Positions 45,722 to 53,611 of a stretch of DNA of 64,000 bases are shown piece after piece. Position numbers and translations under genes: made by a program. Below the pieces are notes generated by a model. That model ran no database searches. It was not told the DNA's origin and saw only the letters and a list, made by a program, of their open reading frames with translations. How positions within the stretch are numbered: the stretch's first letter is position 1; each line of letters begins with the position of its first letter. Source of the stretch: Kitasatospora purpeofusca (GTDB taxonomy: Bacteria > Actinomycetota > Actinomycetes > Streptomycetales > Streptomycetaceae); contig NZ_JODS01000003.1 of the NCBI RefSeq assembly GCF_000718025.1, forward strand, positions 310,001 through 374,000. The letters run 5' to 3'.

Positions 45722-47435
45722 CGCGGACCCGTGCGAGGTGGGTGCCGGTGACGACGGTCAGGGTGGTGGGCGCCGGTGCGGTGGCTGCGGGGCCGGGGCC
45801 GGGGTCGGTGTGCAGCCGGGCGAGCAGTGCCGATGCGTGCACGGCCGGGTCGCCGGGGGTGTCGGAGGTGAGCCTGCACCGCAGTCCGCCGCGGTGCAGC
45901 ACCTCGCACTCGCGGGGGCCGGTGACATAGGCGGCGAGCGAGGCGGACCGGTACCGGTCGAGCACCTCGGCGGCCCACTGCCGGGGCGAGCCGAACCGGG
46001 GGTCGTCGGCCTCGCCGTACCGGAGGACGACGTCGGCCGACTCCAGCACACCGGGGTCGAGGGTGTCCTCGTGCACGGCGAGGTGGCCCTCGCCCTCGGC
46101 GTCGTCGGGTTCGTAGCGGGGTTCGGCGAAGCGCCGGACGGTGATGGTGCCGTCCGTGCCGGTGCGGGTGAGGACGCGCAGCGGCGCGGTGCGCAGCGGT
46201 GGCTCGTACGGCGGCAGCGGCAGCGGGTCGAGCACGGCCGGGGCGGCCGGCTCGGGGATGCCGATGATCCCGTAGAAGAGGCCGCGCAGCAGGGCCGCGG
46301 ACTGCCCCGGAGCCGAACTGGTCAGCTCGGCCGGCCCGTCGAGCGGGCGGTGTTCGGCCAGCAGCCGGTCCAGCTGGGGTGGCAGCGCCCGGTACGGATC
46401 GAGCCGGGGCGCGGACCGGACGAACGCCGCGACGGGTGACTCCGTCCCGAGGGCCTCGGGGTCGTCGGCGCCCAGCAGGACGGGGGTGCCGCAGGCGGCG
46501 GCGTAGTAGCTGACCGAACCGAAGTCGCCGAGCACCACGTCCGCGGCGATCAGGGCCTGGCGCCAGCCTTCGAGCGGGTCGACGAGGGCGAGCCCGGCCC
46601 GACGGGCCCGGTCCAGCCAGAGGCGGATCTGGCCGGGGCCGTGGCCGTGCCAGATGTTCGGGTGGAGGACGGCCGCCACCCGGTACTCGTCGGCGGGGAG
46701 TTCGGAGGTCAGCCGGGGCAGCAGGAGCGGGAGGACGTCCTCGGGGCCGGCGTCACCGAAGAGCGAGGTCGGGTTCCAGGTGGAGTTCAGCAGGACGAGG
46801 CGCTGCCCGGGATGCACGCCCAGGGCCCGCCGGTACCGGTCCCGGTGGTGCCGGGCGGCGAGGATGCGGTCGAAGCAGGGGTCGCCGGCCAGGACGGCGG
46901 TCGGCAGGGCCTCGGGGCAGGACTTGGCGAGTCGGTCGATCTGCTCGGGGTGGGAGAAGACCATGGCGTCCGCGATCGGGGTGCCCCCGGCGGTGAGGAT
47001 CCACTCCGGACCGAGCCCGAACACGGTGTCCGGTGTCCGGTGTCCGGTGTCCGGTGCGGTCAGCGTCTTATTGTATCCGACGCCGTGCGAGAGGACCGTC
47101 AACTTACCTTTGAGGTCTGCGAGTTGGCCGCCGAAGCTGGCCGATATCGCCAGGTCCGCGGGAGTCGAGAGGGCCTGCTCCCAGGGCAGCACCGGGACAC
47201 CCGTCGAAGCCAGCAGCTCCGCCACGCCCGCCTGGAACGGCGACGAGCCGGTGCAGGTCGCCAGCACCTGGACCCGCAGGTCGTCGCGGAACAGCGGAAG
47301 CACGTCGAGCAGCCGCGTCGCCGCCGTCACGTTGTGGACGACCAGCAGGACCCGTCGGCACCGTCCGCGGGTGGCCCAGCGGGCCGCCTCGGGCCCCACC
47401 GGTACGCGAACCCGGTGCTTCAGGTCCTCGCCCAC
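45660..47435 (-). CDS. CDP-glycerol glycerophosphotransferase-like GT-B protein
   Basis: A 591-residue protein resembling GT-B-fold glycerophosphotransferases. It opens with a Rossmann-like strand RRVLLVVHNVTAATRLLDVL. The donor-site features are VLHPNIWHGHG (about residue 254) and the ADVVLGDFGSVSYYAAACGTP motif, matching the D-x-S/G-S pattern of the teichoic-acid polymerase family. About 200 further residues at the C-terminus are unassigned. Wall-polymer synthesis is the likeliest role; no transport partner is adjacent. The coding sequence contains a 7-bp tandem repeat (47025-47056) that could shift the frame, and its 3' end overlaps the convergent STAND-like gene by 62 bp. Confidence 0.62.
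   Translation of the reverse strand: MGEDLKHRVRVPVGPEAARWATRGRCRRVLLVVHNVTAATRLLDVLPLFRDDLRVQVLATCTGSSPFQAGVAELLASTGVPVLPWEQALSTPADLAISASFGGQLADLKGKLTVLSHGVGYNKTLTAPDTGHRTPDTVFGLGPEWILTAGGTPIADAMVFSHPEQIDRLAKSCPEALPTAVLAGDPCFDRILAARHHRDRYRRALGVHPGQRLVLLNSTWNPTSLFGDAGPEDVLPLLLPRLTSELPADEYRVAAVLHPNIWHGHGPGQIRLWLDRARRAGLALVDPLEGWRQALIAADVVLGDFGSVSYYAAACGTPVLLGADDPEALGTESPVAAFVRSAPRLDPYRALPPQLDRLLAEHRPLDGPAELTSSAPGQSAALLRGLFYGIIGIPEPAAPAVLDPLPLPPYEPPLRTAPLRVLTRTGTDGTITVRRFAEPRYEPDDAEGEGHLAVHEDTLDPGVLESADVVLRYGEADDPRFGSPRQWAAEVLDRYRSASLAAYVTGPRECEVLHRGGLRCRLTSDTPGDPAVHASALLARLHTDPGPGPAATAPAPTTLTVVTGTHLARVRVTVDREGGPEGTGHAARPGR
47025..47056. repeat. 7-bp tandem repeat (GGTGTCC) inside a coding region
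   Basis: Four perfect GGTGTCC units (47025-47052) plus a partial fifth. The unit is not a multiple of three, so gain or loss of a copy changes the frame of the glycerophosphotransferase-like gene around residue 130 of 591. Confidence 0.9.
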
Positions 47436-47561
47436 GCTGCCTCCCAGCCCTTCCGGTTCGAGACCCCCGCCGCCGTCGTGTCCGATCTTGGAATCGGAAC
47501 TTCCAACGTATCGCGTCGAGGAGTGAACGCCCGGCCCCCCGGGCCGCCCGGGCCGCCGTGG

Positions 47562-48212
47562 TCAGGGGCGGGGGTAGAGGCGGAGGAAGGCCTGGACCCC
47601 GGTGGTGACGGTGGTGTGCAGGGCGGCGTCGGAGATGGGGACGGCGCCGTAGAAGGACTGGTCGGCCGCGCCGCTGAAGGTGAGCAGGGTGAAGTGGGTG
47701 GCGGCGAGGTCGGGGTCGTCGAGGGTGAGCAGGGCCTGGGAGGCGAGGCGGGTGAGGTGGTCGGCCAGGTCGCGCTGGGAGGCGAGCGGGCCGGCGGCCA
47801 GCCAGGCGGCGAGGACGTCGGGCGGGATGTTGCCGGCCTCGGCGCGGATGGTGCGGCCGAGGGCGTAGTGCTCGCCGGCGGCGAGGACGGCCTTGGCGCG
47901 GTCGACGGCGAAGGCGGTGAGGTCGGCCTCCAGGTCGACGATCTTGTGCAGATGGCGGTCGGCCAGCCCGGCGATGATCTCGGTGAGTTCGCCGGCGGTC
48001 TCCAGGGCGACGGAGAGGAAGAGCTTCTCCTTGTCGCCGAAGTGGTTGTAGATGGTGCGCTTGGACACCCCGGCCTCGGAGGCGATGGCGTCGACGCTGG
48101 CCCGGGTGTAGCCCTCGCGGCCGAACACCGTGCTCGCCGCGCGGGCGATGGCCCGGCGCTTCTCGGGCATGCGGCGTGAGCCGGTGGTCACTGCCGGGTT
48201 CGCTGTGCTCAT
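47562..48212 (-). CDS. TetR family transcriptional regulator
   Basis: A 216-residue TetR-type repressor. The helix-turn-helix (about 20-65) includes AIARAASTVFGREGYTRASV, DAIASEAGVSKRTIYNHFGD and KEKLFLSVALE. The C-terminal ligand domain resembles AcrR/TetR_C types with no recognised inducer. The ATG at 48212 has GGAGGGG upstream. The inverted repeats at 48488-48518 lie about 275 bp upstream and are candidate operators. No drug pump gene is adjacent in this window, so targets may be distant. Confidence 0.88.
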   Translation of the reverse strand: MSTANPAVTTGSRRMPEKRRAIARAASTVFGREGYTRASVDAIASEAGVSKRTIYNHFGDKEKLFLSVALETAGELTEIIAGLADRHLHKIVDLEADLTAFAVDRAKAVLAAGEHYALGRTIRAEAGNIPPDVLAAWLAAGPLASQRDLADHLTRLASQALLTLDDPDLAATHFTLLTFSGAADQSFYGAVPISDAALHTTVTTGVQAFLRLYPRP

Positions 48213-48487
48213 CGGGCGAGTCCCCTCCTCGGCGGGTTGCACTACCCGGTGCAGTTTACCTGGAGGGGTGCGAAGTGCGGACGGTGGTGAGGGCGGGAAA
48301 ACGGGACCGGAAAGCAGGGAGGCGCGGAGCGAGTCCCCCCGGACCCGCTCCGCGCCGCGTCGACGCGCGACTTGTTCGCCGCTCCCCCCGACCACCCCGG
48401 ACTCCGCCGTCCCCCCTGGCACCACTCTCCGGCGAGAGCGTTCCGCACAGGCCCGGCAGGCCCCTTTGTTGCAGGGCGTCGTTGATC

Positions 48488-48518
48488 GTTACGGTAACAA
48501 ACCGCATGGTTGGTTTGT
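48488..48518. promoter_or_regulatory. Overlapping palindromes, candidate TetR operators
   Basis: GTTAC-G-GTAAC (48488-48498) abuts ACAAACC-N8-GGTTTGT (48497-48518). Both are the kind of short AT-containing inverted repeats bound by TetR-family dimers and lie upstream of the TetR gene. Confidence 0.5.
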
Positions 48519-48680
48519 CAATACCCGGAATCCATGAAACATCCACAATCGGGGATCGCCGTCCGGTTGGCAAGGGGTGGCCGGGGACGGCCGGGGACGG
48601 CCGAGGGCAGGCGGAAGCGGCTGGTTGGATCGGCCGTTCGGGTGCCGGGGGAATCCGGGGCGGAGGTCGCGGGCCGACGG

Positions 48681-48701
48681 TTCGGAATCCGATATTCCGA
48701 A
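48681..48701. promoter_or_regulatory. Inverted repeat downstream of the response-regulator gene
   Basis: TTCGGAAT-CCGAT-ATTCCGAA is a perfect 8-base inverted repeat 60 bp past the senR stop. It could be an operator or a weak terminator; its low GC argues for protein binding. Confidence 0.4.
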
Positions 48702-48760
48702 CGGAATGTCGGTATTCGCTGCCGTCGGCGCTGCCACCAGTGCTGCCACCAGCGCCGCCG

Positions 48761-49405
48761 TCAGCGCAGCAGGCGGCGTTCCTTGGCGACCGCCACCGCG
48801 CCCGAGCGGGTGTCGACGCCCAGCTTGTCGTAGATCCGGCCCAGGTGGGTCTTCACCGTGGCCTCGCTGATGAACAGCGCCCGGGCGATCTCCCGGTTGC
48901 CGAGTCCCTGGGCGAGCTGGGCGAGGATCTCCGTCTCGCGCTCGGTGAGCTGCGGCGCCGGGGCCCGCATCTGCGCCATCACCCGGGAGGCGACCGGCGG
49001 CGAGAGCACCGTGCGGCCCTGGGCGGCCGAGTGCACCGCGGCGAACAGCTCCTCCGGCCGCTCGGCCTTCAGCAGATAGCCGGTCGCGCCCGCGCCGATC
49101 GCCCGGGTGATGTCGGCATCGGTGTCGTACGTGGTCAGCACCAGGACGTGCGGCGCCTCGGGGGCGGCGGTGATCCGCCGGGTGGCCTCCACCCCGTCGA
49201 TGCCGTCGCCGAGCTGGAGGTCCATCAGCACCACCTGCGGGGCCAGCCGGGCCGCGAGGTCGACCGCCTCCTCGCCGCTGCTCGCCTCGCCGACCACCTC
49301 GATGTCGCCGGCGCTGGCCAGCAGGGCGAGCAGACCGGCCCGGACCACCGCGTGGTCGTCGCAGACCAGCAGCCGGACCGGGGACGGGGCGGGGGTGGGA
49401 TTCAT
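48761..49405 (-). CDS. senR: NarL/FixJ response regulator, SenR-like
   Basis: A 214-residue response regulator. The receiver domain has VCDDHAVVRAG (acidic pair), the phospho-acceptor Asp in VVLMDLQLGDGIDG (about residue 60), the switch Thr in VLTTYDTD and the Lys in YLLKAERPEE. The LuxR-type HTH is QLTERETEILAQLAQGLGNR with FISEATVKTHLGRIYDKLGV. It overlaps the kinase stop by 4 bases. With the HbpS-like gene just upstream in the opposite direction, the set matches the SenS-SenR redox system of Streptomyces, which controls antioxidant genes and hbpS itself. The name rests on this context. Confidence 0.85.
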   Translation of the reverse strand: MNPTPAPSPVRLLVCDDHAVVRAGLLALLASAGDIEVVGEASSGEEAVDLAARLAPQVVLMDLQLGDGIDGVEATRRITAAPEAPHVLVLTTYDTDADITRAIGAGATGYLLKAERPEELFAAVHSAAQGRTVLSPPVASRVMAQMRAPAPQLTERETEILAQLAQGLGNREIARALFISEATVKTHLGRIYDKLGVDTRSGAVAVAKERRLLR

Positions 49406-50688
49406 CGGACGGCTCCTGGGCCCTGGCGACGGTCGGGGGCGTTGGGGGTGTCGGGAGAGTCGGGAGAGTCGGGGGAGTCGGACGCGGGGGGAGCGGCGAG
49501 GGTGAGCGGGACCGCGGCCGAGACGACGGTGCCCTCGCCGGGGGCGCTCTCCACGGTCAGGGTCCCACCGAGCTGGCGCAGCCGGGCCCGCATGGCCGGC
49601 AGGCCGTGGCCCCGGCTCCCGGTGGGGGCGGTGTCGTCGGGGGCGAAGCCGCGGCCGTCGTCGGCGATGTCCAGGACGGCCTGGTCGCCGAGGAAGGAGA
49701 GGGTGAGGGCGGCGGCCGAGGCCCCGGCGTGCTCGCGGACATTGGCGAGCGCGCCCTGGGCGATCCGCAGCAGCGCGGACTGCGCGGCCGCCGGGAGCGG
49801 GACGGGCGCGCCGTCCAGGTGGAAGCGGACCGGCAGCCCGCTCTCGGCGGACTCCCGTTCGGCGAGCGAGCGCAGCGCCCGGTCGAGGGTGCGGCCGTCG
49901 GCGAGCTCGGCGGGCGCGAGGTCGTGGACGAAGCGGCGGGCCTCGGCGAGGTTCCGGGCGGCCACTGCGGCGGCGGTCCGGACGTGGCCGCGGGCGGTCG
50001 CCGGGTCGCCGTCCCAGGTGCGGTCGGCGGCCTGGAGCAGCATCTGCTGGCTGGAGAGGCCCTGGGCGAGGGTGTCGTGGATCTCCATGGCGAGCCGCTC
50101 GCGTTCGGCGAGCGTGCCCTCCCGGCGTTCGGTGGCGGCGAGTTCGCGCCGGGTGCGGACCAGGTCGGCGATCAGCGCCCGCTGCCGTTCGGCCTGCCGT
50201 TCCATGTAGAGGAAGACGCCGGTGGCCAGTGCGGCGACGGCGGGCGGCAGCAGGAGCAGGTTGGCGTCGGTCGCGCCCGGCAGCCGGACCTCGCCGACCA
50301 CCACCAGCAGGGTGAGCGCCGCCACCAGGGGGATGGCCGCGGGCGTGGGCAGCGTGCGCAGGGCCGTGTAGACCAGCGGCACGGCGCACCAGGAGAAGCT
50401 CGGCGCGAGCAGCACCAGGACCACCCAGAGCACCGTCACCACGGCCAGCGGCCAGGCGGGCCGGCGCTGCCCGGGGGCGGGCGGGCGGCGGTGGGCGAGC
50501 CAGGAGCCGAGCGGCTGGACGACGGCCAGCGCGATGCTCAGGCCGAGCACCCAGGGGATGCGCGGACTGCCCGGGTGGTGGCTGAGGAAGCGGCTCAGCG
50601 AGGTGGCGAGCAGCAGCAGGAACGCGGAGTCGAGCAGGACGGCCAGCCGGCCGGCGTCCGGGTCGAGCGGGGGGCCGGGGTGGTGCAC
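49402..50688 (-). CDS. senS: Sensor histidine kinase, SenS-like
   Basis: A 428-residue HisKA_3-type kinase. About five N-terminal membrane helices (LLDSAFLLLLATSLSRFL to LLLLPPAVAALATGVFLYM) are followed by the phosphorylated His in RLAMEIHDTLAQGLSSQQM and an ATPase domain with DIADDGRGF and GHGLPAMRARL. The five-helix sensor fits SenS, which is modulated by the secreted haem-binding protein HbpS encoded next door. GTG 50688 with GAGGAG upstream is preferred; longer starts reach into repetitive His/Arg-rich sequence. A Ser/Pro/Asp repeat (SPDSPDSPD) lies near the C-terminus. Confidence 0.83.
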   Translation of the reverse strand: MHHPGPPLDPDAGRLAVLLDSAFLLLLATSLSRFLSHHPGSPRIPWVLGLSIALAVVQPLGSWLAHRRPPAPGQRRPAWPLAVVTVLWVVLVLLAPSFSWCAVPLVYTALRTLPTPAAIPLVAALTLLVVVGEVRLPGATDANLLLLPPAVAALATGVFLYMERQAERQRALIADLVRTRRELAATERREGTLAERERLAMEIHDTLAQGLSSQQMLLQAADRTWDGDPATARGHVRTAAAVAARNLAEARRFVHDLAPAELADGRTLDRALRSLAERESAESGLPVRFHLDGAPVPLPAAAQSALLRIAQGALANVREHAGASAAALTLSFLGDQAVLDIADDGRGFAPDDTAPTGSRGHGLPAMRARLRQLGGTLTVESAPGEGTVVSAAVPLTLAAPPASDSPDSPDSPDTPNAPDRRQGPGAVR

Positions 50689-50846
50689 GGGGCCGCTCCT
50701 CGCTCGCCTGCTCACTCGCTTCGACGGTCGGTCGTCGTGGCCGGCCGGTCGTCGTGGTCGGTGGTGGTGACGGCCGGTGGTCGTGACGGCCGCCGCCCCG
50801 GCCGGGCTGATCCCTCGATGGTGACCCGTCCGGCCCGGGGGCCGCA

Positions 50847-50862
50847 TCAGCCGATCGGCTGA
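50847..50862. promoter_or_regulatory. 16-bp palindrome between senS and hbpS, candidate SenR site
   Basis: TCAGCCGA/TCGGCTGA is a perfect palindrome, nested in a wider inverted repeat GACCCGTC (50823-50830) and GACGGGTC (50861-50868). It is centrally placed in the divergent senS/hbpS region, where SenR is expected to bind. Confidence 0.5.
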
Positions 50863-50979
50863 CGGGTCCGTCCTCCATCATGCCCGCGGGAGGTGTCCGG
50901 ACCGCCGATGCGGCGGAGGGGGCTGTCGCCGGAGGATCGATCACGTTCCCAGCGACACCATCCGACGAGGAGCCGGACC

Positions 50980-51543
50980 ATGAAGAAGATCTCCGTTCGC
51001 ACCAAGGTGCTGACCGGTACCGTCGCCGCCGCCGCGCTGGCCGCCGCCACCCTCGGCGCCGTCTCGGCCAGTGCCGAGGCCACCGACACCCCGTCCGTCG
51101 CCGCCGCCGCGGTGAAGGCCGACACCCAGAACAAGAACCTCGCCCAGACCACCGGCCTGACCATCGCCGCCGCCACCAAGGCCGCCCAGGCCACCCTGGA
51201 CGCGGCGACCAAGGCCGGTCAGAAGGTCTCCGTGGCGGTCGTCGACCGTGACGGTGTCACCCGGGTGCTGCTCAAGGGCGACGGCGCCGGCCCGCAGTCG
51301 CCGGAGTCGGCCGTGCGGAAGGCCTTCACCGCCGTCTCCTGGAACGCGCCCACCTCCGAGCTGGCCAAGCGGCTCGCCCAGGCGCCGAACCTGAAGGACA
51401 TCCCGGGCACCCTGTTCCTGGCCGGCGGTGCGCCGGTGCAGTCGAAGGGTGCGCCGGTCGCGGCCATCGGTGTCGCGGGCGCCCCCAGCGGCGACCTGGA
51501 CGAGCAGTTCGCGCAGGCGGGCGTGGAGGCGCTCGGCAAGTGA
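50980..51543 (+). CDS. hbpS: HbpS-like secreted haem-binding protein (GlcG/HbpS family)
   Basis: A 187-residue exported protein. A signal peptide (MKKISVRTKVLTGTVAAAAL to about 40, VSASAEA cleavage zone) precedes a GlcG/HbpS domain: LTIAAATKAAQATLDAATKA, VSVAVVDRDGVTRVLLKGDG, and IPGTLFLAGGAPVQSKGAPV. In Streptomyces HbpS binds haem and iron outside the membrane and modulates the SenS kinase under oxidative stress. The ATG at 50980 has GAGGAG 9 bases upstream and is preferred to an in-frame ATG at 50893. It is divergent from senS-senR with a palindrome between. Confidence 0.88.
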   Translation: MKKISVRTKVLTGTVAAAALAAATLGAVSASAEATDTPSVAAAAVKADTQNKNLAQTTGLTIAAATKAAQATLDAATKAGQKVSVAVVDRDGVTRVLLKGDGAGPQSPESAVRKAFTAVSWNAPTSELAKRLAQAPNLKDIPGTLFLAGGAPVQSKGAPVAAIGVAGAPSGDLDEQFAQAGVEALGK

Positions 51544-51872
51544 CGCCCGGCGGGTGGGCGGCGCGGGGACGGAACGCGCGCCGGAGCGAACCCCCGACCG
51601 CTCCGGCGCGCACCTGCCCGCGCCCGCGCCCGCAGCGCACCCGCGCGGGCGGTCGCCCCGGCGGTTGCCCCGGCCCTCGTCCCGGCGGTCGGCCCGGCCG
51701 TCGTCCCCACTGTCGGGCCGACGGTCGTCGCGGCGGTCGCCCCGGAACGGCCTCCCGGCCGGTGCCCGCGGGCTCCCCGTACGGGTGAAGGTCACCCGGG
51801 TCGTCGCAGAACACGGGCACTTTGGCCGAAAAGCCGCTGCCGCTGTCGGTGCCGCGTGGCAGGCTTCCCGCT
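51544..51872. other. Intergenic region after hbpS with imperfect repeats
   Basis: A 329-bp region with the hbpS terminator hairpin (51577-51610) followed by imperfect copies of a GGCGGTCGCCCCG-like unit at about 51650-51745. No gene is supported. Confidence 0.5.
51577..51610 (+). terminator. Hairpin terminator after hbpS
   Basis: A perfect 12-bp stem (51577-51588 with 51599-51610) with a 10-base loop, 34 bp past the stop codon. Confidence 0.78.
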
Positions 51873-52286
51873 ATGACGGCGTGGACCCTCAACGACATCG
51901 AACGTGCGATCCGCTCCTCCTGGGGTGTCGACACCTGCGCGCCCGAGGACCAGGCCCACTGGCGTCCCGACAATCCCGCCCACGGCCAGTGCCGGGCGAC
52001 CGCCCTGGTGGTGCACGACCTGCTGGGCGGCGAGCTGATGATGGGCGAGGTGTACGTCGGCGGGGTCCGCACGGACCTGCACTGGTGGAACCGGTCCGCC
52101 GCCGGCGCCGAGGTCGACATGACCCGTTCCCGCTTCGGCCCGGACGAGGAGGTCGGCCCCGGCCGCCCGGTCGCCCGCCCGCAGCGTCCGGGCCGGCTCC
52201 AGGTCCAGTACCAGCTGCTGCGCCACCGGGTGGCCGCGCGGCTGGAGGCCGGGGCGGCGGACGGCCACCGCGCGGCGGCCGCCTGA
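51873..52286 (+). CDS. YunG family protein
   Basis: A 137-residue protein of the YunG type (small conserved bacterial proteins of unknown role). It starts MTAWTLNDIERAIRSSWGVD, and HGQCRATALVVHDLLGGELM follows near residue 45; its Cys, with the later His in LHWWNRSAAGAEVDM, is reminiscent of a transglutaminase/cysteine-peptidase fold. Catalytic activity is not established. The C-terminus is Arg/Ala-rich. ATG 51873 was chosen by homology; an in-frame upstream start (51822) adds 17 unconserved residues. Confidence 0.68.
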   Translation: MTAWTLNDIERAIRSSWGVDTCAPEDQAHWRPDNPAHGQCRATALVVHDLLGGELMMGEVYVGGVRTDLHWWNRSAAGAEVDMTRSRFGPDEEVGPGRPVARPQRPGRLQVQYQLLRHRVAARLEAGAADGHRAAAA

Positions 52287-52453
52287 CCGCCCTCGGCAAG
52301 CCCGACGGCCCGTCCGCCCGCCCAACCGTGCCGCCGTGCCTCCGTCCCTCCGCGCGCCGGATCGCTCGGTCGTCGGACCGACGGGCTGACGTACAGTCGG
52401 TTGCTCGTGGTCGGACGACCGTTCCGTCCGCCGGGCGACAGCGGGAGTGTGCG

Positions 52454-53338
52454 ATGAGCGGGACGACGGTCGGCTTCGTCGGACTGGGCGCGATGGGCCG
52501 GGGCATGGCCGGCAGCCTGCTGCGGGCCGGGTACACCGTCCGGGTGTGGAACCGCTCGCCCGAGCCGGTGGCCGAGATGGTCGCCCTGGGCGCCGAGGCG
52601 GCCGAGGGGCTCGCCGACGTCTTCGCGGCCCATGCGGTCGTCTCGATGCTCGCCGACGACGACGCCGTCGAACGGCTGCTGCTCGACCCGGTCCTGCTGG
52701 CGGACGCCGCGGCCACCCTGCACATCAACATGGCCTCCGTCTCGGTCGGCCTGGCCGAGCGGGCCGAGGCCCTGCACACCGAGCACGGCATCGGGTACCT
52801 CGCCGCGCCGGTGCTCGGCCGTCCGCCGGTGGCCGCCGCCGGGGAGCTCAACATCCTGGCCGCCGGTGCCCCCGCGACGCTGGCGGCGGCCGAACCGCTG
52901 CTCGCCGCGATGGGCCGGCGCGTCTGGCACTTCGGCGAGCGCCCGGCCCAGGCCAACACCGCCAAGATCAGCACCAACTTCCTGCTGGCCTGCGCGATCG
53001 AGTCGATGGCGGAGGCGTGCAGCCTGGCCGAGGCCAACGGGGTCCGGCCGACCGACCTGATCGAGATGCTCAGCGGCACGCTCTTCCCGGGCCCGGTCTA
53101 CTCCGGATACGGCGCGATGGTCGCCGAACGCCGTTACGAGCCCGCCGGGTTCAAGCTTCCGCTGGGACTCAAGGACGTCGACCTCGCGCTCACCGCCGGG
53201 GCCTCGGCCCGGGTGCCGCTGCCGTTCGGCAGTGTGCTGCGGGACGCGTTCCTGGACGCGCTCGCGCACGGGGACGGCGAGAAGGACTGGGCGGCGGTCG
53301 CGGCGGTCGCGCGCCGGCGGGCCGGGCTCCCCGCGTAG
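52454..53338 (+). CDS. NAD(P)-dependent oxidoreductase, 3-hydroxyisobutyrate dehydrogenase-like
   Basis: A 294-residue beta-hydroxyacid dehydrogenase family enzyme. The N-terminal NAD(P) motif is VGFVGLGAMGRGMAGSLLR (residue 6 on), with VWNRSPEP after strand 2 (Arg hints at NADPH). The substrate motif region reads YLAAPVLGRPPVAAAG (position of the D-A-P-V-S-G motif, here altered). The catalytic Lys is in TAKISTNFLLACAI (about 174). Glyoxylate or succinic semialdehyde reductases and imine reductase-like members share this fold, so the substrate is open. It starts at ATG 52454. Confidence 0.85.
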   Translation: MSGTTVGFVGLGAMGRGMAGSLLRAGYTVRVWNRSPEPVAEMVALGAEAAEGLADVFAAHAVVSMLADDDAVERLLLDPVLLADAAATLHINMASVSVGLAERAEALHTEHGIGYLAAPVLGRPPVAAAGELNILAAGAPATLAAAEPLLAAMGRRVWHFGERPAQANTAKISTNFLLACAIESMAEACSLAEANGVRPTDLIEMLSGTLFPGPVYSGYGAMVAERRYEPAGFKLPLGLKDVDLALTAGASARVPLPFGSVLRDAFLDALAHGDGEKDWAAVAAVARRRAGLPA

Positions 53339-53611
53339 CGGCGGGCCGGGCGCCCCGTACGGCGGCACCTTCTCCCCACCGTGTACCAAGCACCCGTCAC
53401 GCTCCGACGGCGCACGGCAAAAGGCCCTTTTAGGTGCAGAGTTGGGCCAACCGGACAGAAAACGACCTGGTGCCGTTCCAAACCGGCACCCACCTTCCGG
53501 CACAGCGGGGGCCTTCGGTAGTCTCCGTCGGACTTTCAGCTTCGCGGGAGGATCGCGGCTCGGAAAACCACCGGGTCCACCCGCGCTCCCGGGCCGCGCC
53601 CGGACACTCCC

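Larger units (their letters stand above)
48213..48760. other. Intergenic region upstream of the TetR gene
   Basis: A 548-bp gap without a credible gene. It holds three inverted repeats (48488-48498, 48497-48518 and 48681-48701) and a clearly AT-richer block around 48480-48550, suggesting regulatory DNA. Confidence 0.55.

Noticed and set aside
48510..48833. Small open frame reading plus strand into the 3' end of the response-regulator gene
   Set aside because: No ribosome site, Arg-rich translation, and it overlaps a certain gene on the other strand.
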